From Phocaeicola oris (GTDB taxonomy: Bacteria > Bacteroidota > Bacteroidia > Bacteroidales > Bacteroidaceae): DNA of 64,000 nt. This document shows, one piece after another, positions 8,785 to 16,014 of the stretch. The notes beneath the pieces were generated by a model, which saw only the letters and a list, made by a program, of their open reading frames with translations, was not told the origin of the DNA and did not search any database. Both the position numbers and the translations under genes were made by a program. The stretch's first letter is position 1; each line of letters starts with the position of its first letter. The DNA lies in contig NZ_JAJLQX010000018.1 in the NCBI RefSeq assembly GCF_021295095.1, positions 1-64,000 on the forward strand. The letters are read 5' to 3'.

Positions 8785-10008
8785 TTAGATTCTTACTCTG
8801 CCTGTGATAAGGTCTGAAAGGAGACCTTGCTTTTGATTTTGCAGTGATTTTATTTGCTCTGAATGTTTGTTTTTAAAGGTAATAATATCTTGAATTGCTT
8901 CTACAATTAAATGTTGTTCTTCCGATGACGATGGAAAGGAGATATAAAATTCCTCAACATTTTTTTTCGTTATATTGGGGTCTTTCCTTATACTGACTGC
9001 ATTCCTCCTCCATCGAAGTCTGTTTTGTTGGAGATAATAAAGAGTATAGTATGGATTTATATCAAATCGCGGAGATGATAAGGCACAAATTGCTTGGTTT
9101 ATTCCAGACTTCATTTTTAGAATTGCTGTCCTTCCTATTTGGATCCACCCACCATACATGGCTATCAAAACAGAACCTTCCGGTTGCAATTTAAGAGGCG
9201 TGTTTTGCATACAAAATTCCGAAATATATTCATCTGTCTTATAGATTTCACCCTCATTCAAATCTAAAGTTTTTGTCCAAGGGTAAATTCCCGACTCGAA
9301 AAATCGTGATACACTTCGCGAGGGAGTAATACCTGATTTTATGGATGAATAAATCTCTTTGATAGTTTTACATTCCCATTCCTCAGGTATTCTTCCCAGC
9401 GGTGAATCCTTGAATTTATGAGTTTTCTCGCGCCGTACATTGCCGTGGCTGTCAATACCTCGGGAGAGCAAGTCTTGCATCAAGCCTCGCTTTATCAGTT
9501 CGTATTTATCAATGAGCGATTGCGTTTGCAAAAGCGTATCATCAAGTTTGGATAATGCGTCGGCGATACGTTGTTGCTCATCTTTCGATTTGGGAATGAT
9601 TATCTCGTGCCGCTTAAAGTCCTTCTTTTGAAGATGTTTTAAACCGCTTCCTTGAAAATAATTGATGTCAATGTATTGCTTCAGAAATAGCAGTATATAG
9701 AACATAAATTTGGGACAGATGTCTTCTTTAGCTCCAAGCACGTAGGTATCGGTGGAATAGGCTGCTTCACCATTGAAGTATTTTACATTTGCCATTCCAC
9801 CTGTAGCCAGATATATGTTCTCGCCATCCACAAGTTTACAATCGTGTTGCAGAACAGCCTCGCCACTTGTGAAGAAGGGGTACCAACCATAGTTTGCAGC
9901 ATCGTCCACCTTTATGGGCGACTTTCCACGTTCAACGACACACTCACCGATAGTAATCTTACGCCAACCTTTTGGAATAATGATTTTTTCCTTCTCCATA
10001 TCAGTCAA
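8785..10008 (-). CDS. hsdS: Type I restriction system specificity subunit S
   Basis: The DNA-recognition subunit, 407 residues. Two target-recognition domains are seen (about 12-150 and 205-350), each followed by a long helical spacer repeat: one begins DEQQRIADALSKLDD, the other SSEEQHLIVEAIQDI. Each half ends with a similar motif (LMQDLLSRG and LLSDLITGR). This two-half layout is standard for recognising a split sequence. The start overlaps the end of hsdM by 8 bases. I see no second hsdS, inverted half-gene or invertase nearby, so specificity switching by recombination is not indicated inside the window. The specificity cannot be predicted from sequence alone. Confidence 0.95.
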   Translation of the reverse strand: MTDMEKEKIIIPKGWRKITIGECVVERGKSPIKVDDAANYGWYPFFTSGEAVLQHDCKLVDGENIYLATGGMANVKYFNGEAAYSTDTYVLGAKEDICPKFMFYILLFLKQYIDINYFQGSGLKHLQKKDFKRHEIIIPKSKDEQQRIADALSKLDDTLLQTQSLIDKYELIKRGLMQDLLSRGIDSHGNVRREKTHKFKDSPLGRIPEEWECKTIKEIYSSIKSGITPSRSVSRFFESGIYPWTKTLDLNEGEIYKTDEYISEFCMQNTPLKLQPEGSVLIAMYGGWIQIGRTAILKMKSGINQAICALSSPRFDINPYYTLYYLQQNRLRWRRNAVSIRKDPNITKKNVEEFYISFPSSSEEQHLIVEAIQDIITFKNKHSEQIKSLQNQKQGLLSDLITGRVRI

Positions 10009-12883
10009 CGTATTTGAGTTTTTTGAGGATATCGTTCAGTTCGTGCATCACACTGTCGCGATCTGCTGTGATCTGCTTTGCCGATACGGCATACTTGTCA
10101 TACAGATGTTCACTGGCTTCAATTACTTCTCTCCACGCCTGCTCGATGTAGCGATTAAGCTGGTCGGCAATGATATTGTAATGCTTCTGCAATATCAAGG
10201 TGCGCGTTTCCTCTTCGGTTATTTGGCCGCCAATAGATAGCATGGCCGCATCATAGCCGCTGAGCAGTTGTTGTATCTTCACAACTTCCTTCTGAAGTTT
10301 AGTAAACTTCTTCTTCGGCTCTTTGAGTATATTTTTAGCCTGAGCTACTTTTGTTAGTAAAGCGTTCTGTTCGGCAGTCCTCTTGTTTTTGCTTGAGGGT
10401 ACCGACTTTTTTATCTCGTCTAATGAGGCAAGAATGGATTCTATAGAAACATCTTCTGCGGGAATACAGAATTGCAATCCCGTCTGTTCAAGGAAACCAG
10501 TGGCGTGTAGGGTTATTTCTCCAATCTCATTGTTTGCTTGATTCAACAATCTTTCAGCATATTGCTTTTTAGATTCCGCGCCAAGACACTTCAATTCCAA
10601 GTGCAAGTCGAGAGTTTTTTGCAACTGGTCATACTCTGATTTTGCAGTCTTTAGTGCTTCCTCACATGCTTTGAGCTTTGCCGAATACACCTCTAAATCG
10701 CTGGCTTCCTCAGTTCCATCTTCACAATCCTTTAGTGCTATCGCAAGTTGCTCGTATGCCAGTTTGGGCGTGTGCTTTACGTCTTTCGCGTCTTCATCTT
10801 CGGTAGGTTCCTCGGGCTCATACTCAACAGCTTCAAGCACTTGCTCGACAACATCTTCCAACTTGACTTCGCAGTTTGTAATTTCTTCTCGTTTCTTGTC
10901 AATAGCTTGCTGCTCACCGGAAAAAAACATGGCAGTAACAAGATCGTTATATTCGGGATAGATAAGGTCAATATCCCATTTGCGTTGCATGATGCTCTTC
11001 AGGTCATACTTGACCCCGTCCCACCAGTTGACAAAGATTCCAGCCACCTGATGTTGGTCGAGCATACCTATAGGTTCAAGAGCCTGACGCATGGAGTGCA
11101 TCAAACTGTTGCGGACTTTCGGGAGCAGTGCGTCGCGATGTCCCGCAATAGAGGCAAACTCTTCGCTAGCAGTTCCCCACCATGCAGAAAGGTGGTTATG
11201 CAGCTGCGACACTATAGCGTTTACCTCACCGCTTTCTTCAACAGCCTTTTTAATCTCATCGCGATTGTTTACCGAAAATTGACGATAGGTGTCATTGCCG
11301 TCCTCGAAAAGGGTAAAGGTGTCAAAATGTATCTTTGAGGAAAGAGTATTATTGATTTCCTCAATCTCGGAAGTAGGGACACCACCCACCAGATGGGCAT
11401 GAACGTCATGGTGCTCGGGTGCAGGAGTGTTGTCTACATACTTGCGGATATTTAGAGTGTAGTCGTTTTGCTCAATCTCTGACAAGTCAACCAAACGTGA
11501 ATAGTTTGGTACTTCCATCTTGTTTAGATACACGTAAGAAATCTTTTCTATGTCTTCTGGGCGAAGAGTATTTTGCTTTTTACCCTCTTTGTATTCTCTA
11601 TCGGCATTGATAAAAAACACCTTGCCCTTCATATCTTCAGACTTGCGTTTTGAAAATATCATTACGCATGCAGGAATGCCAGTGCCATAGAACAACTGCG
11701 GTGGAAGCCCTATCACACCTTCGAGCACGTCAGCGTCACGTTGAAGCATGGCAGTACGGATTTCCTTTTCTTTTCTGCCTCTGAACAACACGCCATGAGG
11801 CATGACTACCACCACACGACCACCCTTTCTTTCATCACAGCTGGCCAGCATGTGTTGAACAAACATAAGGTCTGCCTGTTTGGCATCCTCTGGCGTGAAG
11901 CCATAGATGAAACGGTCTTTGTACTGCATTTCCTCAGTAGAATACTTCTGAGAAAATGGTGGATTGGCAATCACACGGTCAAATTTCATAATTTTGCCAT
12001 TCTTCGTGTGTTGAGGGTGTTCGAGTACATCGCCTAATTTGATGTGAGAATCAGTGATGTCATGGAAAATCATGTTCATCTTACAAATGGCTACAACCCC
12101 ATCTTTGTTGTCTTGACCATAAAGTGCCAAATTCTTCGGGTTTTTGCCTTCATCTTCAATATACTGGTACGCCTGAATAAGCATACCTCCTGAGCCAACA
12201 GTTGGGTCATAAACAGACATACCCTCATCCACCTGCAACAGTTTCACCAACAGGCGTACAACCGTACTGGGCGTATAGAATTCGCCACCTTTCTTACCGG
12301 CACTATCAGCAAAATATTTCAGGATAAATTCGTATGCAGCACCCAATAAGTCAGGAAACTCAAAATTTTTGTTCAACAGTGGAGGAAAGTTATTGAACTC
12401 CTCTATCATCTTGCGAAGATCGCTATTTTTTATGAAGGGCGTGCCGTCACCGTTTTTCTTGTTAAAGTCAATACGGTCTATGAGAATGCCCTGTAACACA
12501 TTTTTATTGGCATCCTCAATGGCAGCCAATGCCTTGTTCAGCATCGATCCAATATCTGTCTTGAGATCGCGCAAGGAAGGAATCTCGGTTTCATTCTCCT
12601 CGTCATACCAGCCTTCATTCCATCTGGCACGTTTCGGGATAAAAAAGGTGTCGCCGTATGTGATCGGGTCCTCTAATAATATTTCGAGTGTTTTGTCAGG
12701 AAAATGCTGATAATCTTTCTTTAGCTGCTCTCTTTTCTCCTCAAACACATCTGACATGCGCTTTAAGAAGAGCATGCCAAATATGTACTCCCTGTATTCT
12801 GATTCCTCCATGTTCTTGCGCAGATAATCTGCAATACGCATGAGGAATGATTCCAATCCGCTAAGTTTGATTTTATCTTTCAT
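10001..12883 (-). CDS. hsdM: Type I restriction system adenine methyltransferase, long form
   Basis: The N6-adenine methyltransferase subunit. An N-terminal HsdM_N helical domain (about 5-170) precedes the catalytic domain: SAM-binding motif DPTVGSGG at 226-233 and catalytic NPPF at 307-310. The usual fold seems complete by about residue 510. The protein is 960 residues, whereas classical HsdM is nearer 500; the extra 450 residues are helical and partly coiled-coil, with an acidic stretch EYEPEEPTEDEDAKD. It is first of the functional hsd genes, overlapping hsdS by 8 bases. Transcription probably starts upstream of the broken XRE gene, from the element at 13136-13143. The extension could replace part of the S or R contacts; that is inference. 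Confidence 0.95.
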   Translation of the reverse strand: MKDKIKLSGLESFLMRIADYLRKNMEESEYREYIFGMLFLKRMSDVFEEKREQLKKDYQHFPDKTLEILLEDPITYGDTFFIPKRARWNEGWYDEENETEIPSLRDLKTDIGSMLNKALAAIEDANKNVLQGILIDRIDFNKKNGDGTPFIKNSDLRKMIEEFNNFPPLLNKNFEFPDLLGAAYEFILKYFADSAGKKGGEFYTPSTVVRLLVKLLQVDEGMSVYDPTVGSGGMLIQAYQYIEDEGKNPKNLALYGQDNKDGVVAICKMNMIFHDITDSHIKLGDVLEHPQHTKNGKIMKFDRVIANPPFSQKYSTEEMQYKDRFIYGFTPEDAKQADLMFVQHMLASCDERKGGRVVVVMPHGVLFRGRKEKEIRTAMLQRDADVLEGVIGLPPQLFYGTGIPACVMIFSKRKSEDMKGKVFFINADREYKEGKKQNTLRPEDIEKISYVYLNKMEVPNYSRLVDLSEIEQNDYTLNIRKYVDNTPAPEHHDVHAHLVGGVPTSEIEEINNTLSSKIHFDTFTLFEDGNDTYRQFSVNNRDEIKKAVEESGEVNAIVSQLHNHLSAWWGTASEEFASIAGHRDALLPKVRNSLMHSMRQALEPIGMLDQHQVAGIFVNWWDGVKYDLKSIMQRKWDIDLIYPEYNDLVTAMFFSGEQQAIDKKREEITNCEVKLEDVVEQVLEAVEYEPEEPTEDEDAKDVKHTPKLAYEQLAIALKDCEDGTEEASDLEVYSAKLKACEEALKTAKSEYDQLQKTLDLHLELKCLGAESKKQYAERLLNQANNEIGEITLHATGFLEQTGLQFCIPAEDVSIESILASLDEIKKSVPSSKNKRTAEQNALLTKVAQAKNILKEPKKKFTKLQKEVVKIQQLLSGYDAAMLSIGGQITEEETRTLILQKHYNIIADQLNRYIEQAWREVIEASEHLYDKYAVSAKQITADRDSVMHELNDILKKLKYVD

Positions 12884-12904
12884 TATTTCCCGTTTCTTAA
12901 AAGG

Positions 12905-13108
12905 CTATTCATTCCCTGGCGTAAGCAACTCACGCTTATCTATATTAAGAAGTTTGGCTATTTTATCTATTGTATTCAGATCTGGCTGAATGGAGTTTTG
13001 GCACTACTTACTTACAGTGGTTGCAGACTTGCCGAGCTCTTGGGCAAGCCATTTCCCTGTTTTGTTCTGTTCTACAAGAACAACTTTTAATCGGTTTATA
13101 TTAGCCAT
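12905..13108 (-). pseudogene. XRE-family regulator of the hsd operon, amber codon at position 35
   Basis: Reading leftward from the ATG at 13106-13108 gives a 67-codon helix-turn-helix protein: MANINRLKVVLVEQNKTGKW, then LAQELGKSATTVSK, a TAG, then CQNSIQPDLNTIDKIAKLLN and a short tail to the stop at 12905-12907. Both halves fit the short Cro/C1-type regulators usually found at the head of Bacteroides type I loci, where the stop position normally holds Trp (SKWCQN). A single TGG to TAG change at 13004-13006 explains it. The open frame on both sides and the intact operator suggest a recent mutation or suppression. It lies 21 bases before hsdM, so it is probably the operon's first gene and autorepressor. 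Confidence 0.8.
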
Positions 13109-13113
13109 ATAAA

Positions 13114-13138
13114 TTGCATTAATCGAAATTTAATGCAA
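13114..13138. promoter_or_regulatory. Operator-like inverted repeat for the XRE regulator
   Basis: TTGCATTAA and TTAATGCAA form a perfect 9-bp inverted repeat with a 7-base spacer. It lies between the -7 element and the ATG of the XRE gene, overlapping the expected transcription start. Small XRE repressors typically bind such a site to control themselves and the genes behind them. Binding is inferred. Confidence 0.6.
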
Positions 13139-13143
13139 ATATA
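13136..13143 (-). promoter_or_regulatory. -7 element of the XRE-hsd operon
   Basis: On the minus strand this reads TATATTTG, an exact match to the Bacteroidales -7 consensus TAnnTTTG, 28 bases before the XRE start codon. It overlaps the right arm of the operator-like repeat, so a bound repressor would block it. Confidence 0.6.
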
Positions 13144-13196
13144 TCAAAATTTGTGGGAACGGCAAAGAATGCAAGGAAAAGTTTCTATAAAGTTCA

Positions 13197-13384
13197 TTAT
13201 GATGTTTTTGATTCCTTCATTATTTCCAACATGGTTTTTGGACCCTTTATTCTTTTTATCATTCTTATTTTAAACTCTTCAGGGTTAGACCTACGAAAAT
13301 CGTTGGCAAATACTTTGTGGACAAAATAGATACATTGTTCACGGCTTCTTCCTGCAAGCAGAAATATGCTGGAAATCTGAAAGA
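13197..13384 (-). other. Open frame without start codon; possible gene remnant
   Basis: The stretch between the XRE operator and the 181-residue membrane protein is not plainly intergenic. In one minus-strand frame it is open and reads like protein: FLLAGRSREQCIYFVHKVF, ANDFRRSNPEEFKIRMIKRI, KGPKTMLEIMKESKTS, then a stop at 13197-13199. I find no convincing start, and the frame differs from that of the upstream gene. It may be the former C-terminal part of the gene at 13385-13930 after a frameshift, or a remnant of another gene. Confidence 0.25.
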
Positions 13385-13930
13385 CTATTCCTTGATTATA
13401 TTTTCTAATGTGTGGAGGGATTTTTTCTGCTCTATTACGATTTCTCCAGTCTGCACAAACAATTTAGCACAATTACGCAAGGCAAGTTGGGTGGTTGCGT
13501 CAAAAAATACTATCTGATCGTTGAACCATTCCAGAACTTCTTCATTCTTTGCATTTTGCTCCTGTTGTAGTTTTGCATCTTTTTCTGCAATTTTATTTTC
13601 TATGTCTCTTATAGTTGCTAAATCTTCCGCTGTCTTTATTTGGTTTATAGGTAGAGTTTCTGCCTCTTCTCCCTCTTTGGAAGGAACATCCTGTTGCTGA
13701 ACCTGTGCCTCTTCAATTGATTTTTGACGTTCCAATACAGCACCCCCTACACAAACTGCTGCTGCAATAAAGTCTACAACAAGACAGGCAGCAGAACTGA
13801 TGAAATCCCAACGTGCCGATAGATTTGCGTAAAGTTGGTAAATGGCAAAAGTACCCATGAGGATAGCTGCAACATAGTACACCCATATTCTTGTGCGCCG
13901 CTCAAAGAAAGACATCGCCACCAATATCAC
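13385..13930 (-). CDS. Two-span membrane protein with helical cytoplasmic tail, unknown function
   Basis: A 181-residue protein I do not recognise. Two hydrophobic helices are clear: about 16-36 (VYYVAAILMGTFAIYQLYA) and about 43-66 (FISSAACLVVDFIAAAVCV). The remainder is charged and probably coiled-coil, including a Glu/Gln-rich stretch. The first codon of the frame is GTG at 13930; an ATG at 13915 (MSFFERR) is a likely alternative. It lies between the restriction operon and the broken RhuM-Fic gene, on the same strand as both. Small two-span proteins with soluble tails are frequent in defence loci as membrane effectors, but there is no direct evidence here. The 3' end may be frameshifted (see 13197-13384). 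Confidence 0.5.
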   Translation of the reverse strand: MILVAMSFFERRTRIWVYYVAAILMGTFAIYQLYANLSARWDFISSAACLVVDFIAAAVCVGGAVLERQKSIEEAQVQQQDVPSKEGEEAETLPINQIKTAEDLATIRDIENKIAEKDAKLQQEQNAKNEEVLEWFNDQIVFFDATTQLALRNCAKLFVQTGEIVIEQKKSLHTLENIIKE

Positions 13931-13996
13931 GGGAACAAGCAGAACTATAAAAAGGGATGGTACTCAAAGATGATCAAACAACATCAGCTTACTCTT

Positions 13997-15008
13997 TTAG
14001 TTGCTCTTATTGATAAGATTTACCACCACTTTCACCATCACGTCCTTCTCTTCCGTCCGGTTCTCCGCTATCATCAGCGTAAGGGCTACGAGGGTGTTGT
14101 CGGCTATACGCTTGGAGCCATCCTCACGATAGAGAATATGGTTGTTGTTCATAAACCAAAGAAAGAGTGTGGCGGCAATACGTTTGTTTCCGTCACTGAA
14201 TGAATGGTTCTTGGTAACAAGATAGAGAAGCATTGCTGCTTTCTCCTCTACGCTGGGATAAAGTTCTATGCCTCCAAAGGTCTGGTATATTTGTCCGATA
14301 GAGCTTTTGAAGGAATTATCCTTTTCGTTGCCAAAGAGAGCGGAGCCGCCAAACTTATCACGGAGCATATTTATCTCGTGCATGGCATTCTCGTAGGTGG
14401 CGTGAAAAGACTCTTCCTTGGTTGTTTTAATGATATTGAGCCGTTGGTAGTCGTAGTCATCAAGCGTATCGAAGGGCATAAGTATAGTCCACCACCACAT
14501 CAAACAAGGCATTGCTCTCATCAGTTATTGGGACAGGTTGCTGCTGAATGGCTCTGCTCACCACCTGCACCAGTTGGCGCAGTTCGGCAATCTGCTGTTT
14601 GCGTATGCGCTCGTTCACGGCATAGCCTTTGATGAGGTATTGCTTCAAGACAGAAGTCGCCCATTGACGGAAACGTACCCCTCTTTGACTATGTACCCGA
14701 TAGCCAACGGATATAATCACGTCCAGATTATAAACTGTATACTCTTGTATCTGCTTTTTATCTGCGATAGCACCGTGCTGAGTGGTATGTGTATTTTTTG
14801 CACATACCACTTTTTCGTCCAATTCACCCTCTTTGAAGATATTGCGGATGTGCCGACCAATCACAGTTCTGTCTTTTCCAAAAAGTTCACTCATTTGGGC
14901 TTGGCTAAGCCACACGGTTTCACCTTCCAACTTCACATCAAGTTGGGTTCTGCCATCTTCACTCTCGTAGATGACGATTTCATTATTAAGATTCAGCGGT
15001 TCTACCAT
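13997..15008 (-). pseudogene. RhuM-Fic fusion protein split by a frameshift
   Basis: Two overlapping frames are halves of one gene. The N-terminal half (15008 to about 14474) is RhuM-type: GRTQLDVKLEGETVWLSQAQ, the YTVYNLDVIISVGYRV segment and RFRQWATSVLKQYLIKGYA. The C-terminal half (about 14474 to 13997) is Fic/DOC, with the adenylyltransferase motif HSFSDGNKRIA (HxFxxGNxR) and a flap-like GGIELYPSVEEKAA segment. The junction is the run GCCCTTCGATACG on the minus strand (GGG at 14474-14476 on plus); removing one base joins DYTYA to FDTLDDYDYQRL and gives a 336-residue fusion. Fic domains modify target proteins with AMP or similar groups. As read, the first half stops after ALRYA. Decay, phase variation or a sequencing error would each explain it. 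Confidence 0.85.
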
Positions 15009-15037
15009 TTACTTATGATTTACTATTGATATATTGG

Positions 15038-15045
15038 CAAAGTTA
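15038..15045 (-). promoter_or_regulatory. -7 element upstream of RhuM-Fic
   Basis: Minus-strand TAACTTTG, matching TAnnTTTG, 30 bases before the start codon at 15008. Confidence 0.5.
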
Positions 15046-15266
15046 CAAAAAAATATCTTATGCTTTTCTTATTTTATTTGTCTTTTTATTTGGGATAATA
15101 TGTCGTGATTATGTAGCGTTAGTAGCTATGTATCAGTCATATAGGTATGATTTCTTATAAGATACTCTGTGTCATTCTCTTGTAAAAAATGTCCTGCACA
15201 GAGTCTTTTTAGAAGGCAAATAGGATAAATATCCACTTATTGGTACAGTTATCATACCACCATATT

Positions 15267-15584
15267 CTACTTTCTTGAAGCTCTTTTCCTGTTTTTCACT
15301 TCCAGGTCTTGCATCATGTGCCCAAGCACATCATCTTTGGCGAGTTCAAGGAGGTCGTTTTCAAGTTGTAGGGCATAAAGCACTCTCGCAACAGTACCAA
15401 AGGAGACCGTGGAAGAACCTTTCTCCAAACGTGCAAGCGTCAGTCTGCTGCATTGCGCACGCTGTGCCACCTGATCCATCGTTAGGTTCCTGCGAAGTCT
15501 TGCCAGTCGAAACTGTTCACCTACTATATTCAACTTCTCTTGTAATCCTCTGGTCATCCAATTAGATTTCGTGAATTTTGTCAT
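15267..15584 (-). CDS. HipB-like XRE regulator, no HipA partner visible
   Basis: A 105-residue protein from the ATG at 15582-15584 (the frame is open further back, but MTKFTKSNWMTRGLQEK is the better start). It has a Cro/C1 helix-turn-helix: LARLRRNLTMDQVAQRAQCS followed by LARLEKGSSTVSFGTVARVL. The C-terminal part (LLELAKDDVLGHMMQDLE, then basic residues) resembles HipB antitoxins, which normally precede and overlap a hipA kinase toxin gene. Here the downstream 258 bases hold no hipA and the next gene is RhuM-Fic. It may be an orphan antitoxin, or it may regulate the RhuM-Fic gene. The DNA-binding call is firm; the HipB assignment is by resemblance. Confidence 0.8.
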   Translation of the reverse strand: MTKFTKSNWMTRGLQEKLNIVGEQFRLARLRRNLTMDQVAQRAQCSRLTLARLEKGSSTVSFGTVARVLYALQLENDLLELAKDDVLGHMMQDLEVKNRKRASRK

Positions 15585-15764
15585 AATGTATCTTTTATAT
15601 TGCGAATATACATAATAATATCTGATGAATGATACTTTATGGTAGAGATTCATTCAACTTAATTAGATATAAAGAAGCTGTAAAGTCTGGATAATGGATT
15701 AGAAAATACACCCATTATTTTCATAAATCACCCATAAAAGCAAGCTTCTTTTTGAAGAAAATCG

Positions 15765-15772
15765 TATATTTG
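15765..15772 (+). promoter_or_regulatory. -7 element upstream of the AlbA_2 fragment and EVE-nuclease gene
   Basis: TATATTTG, an exact TAnnTTTG match, in a divergent region between the HipB-like gene and the rightward genes. It could drive transcription through the fragment at 15783-16010 into the gene at 16015. Confidence 0.45.
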
Positions 15773-15782
15773 TTTTGCGATA

Positions 15783-16010
15783 GAGGAGAACAAGAGAATA
15801 GAAGCATTGCGGACGAAGCCGGAAGGGCTGACTCTCGACCACAAAAGTGTCAAGATGGACGCAAAGGCTTTGGCTGTGATGTTTGTGACGATGGCCAACG
15901 CCGATGGGAATGACATTGCCATTGACATTGAGGCAGTTGCAACTCTTGGAATTATCAGACATAAAGAACTAACCAAGTCTGGTAAATGGATAATCTTAAA
16001 ACAATCATAA
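15783..16010 (+). pseudogene. Truncated AlbA_2 (Schlafen-type) domain fragment
   Basis: The frame reads EENKRIEALRTKPEGLTL, DHKSVKMDAKALAVMF, VTMANADGNDIAIDIE, then turns into unrelated sequence and stops at 16010. The pattern of a charged residue followed by KS, then DAKAL, then MANADG-D-IAI-IE, matches the start of AlbA_2 proteins, where the domain continues for at least another 60 residues. No ATG precedes residue MDAKAL (15855); TTG at 15807 is possible. I therefore read it as an N-terminal remnant. The EVE-nuclease gene begins 4 bases after its stop, so this piece could still affect that gene's translation. Confidence 0.55.
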
Positions 16011-16014
16011 ACTC

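Noticed and set aside
10748-11338. A 196-codon rightward frame inside hsdM
   Set aside because: It is antisense to a clearly conserved methyltransferase gene, has no family motifs and no ribosome-site context; it is a shadow.
14997-15266. A hipA gene next to the HipB-like regulator
   Set aside because: The 258 bases between the two genes are AT-rich and carry stops in all frames I read; no HipA motif was found.
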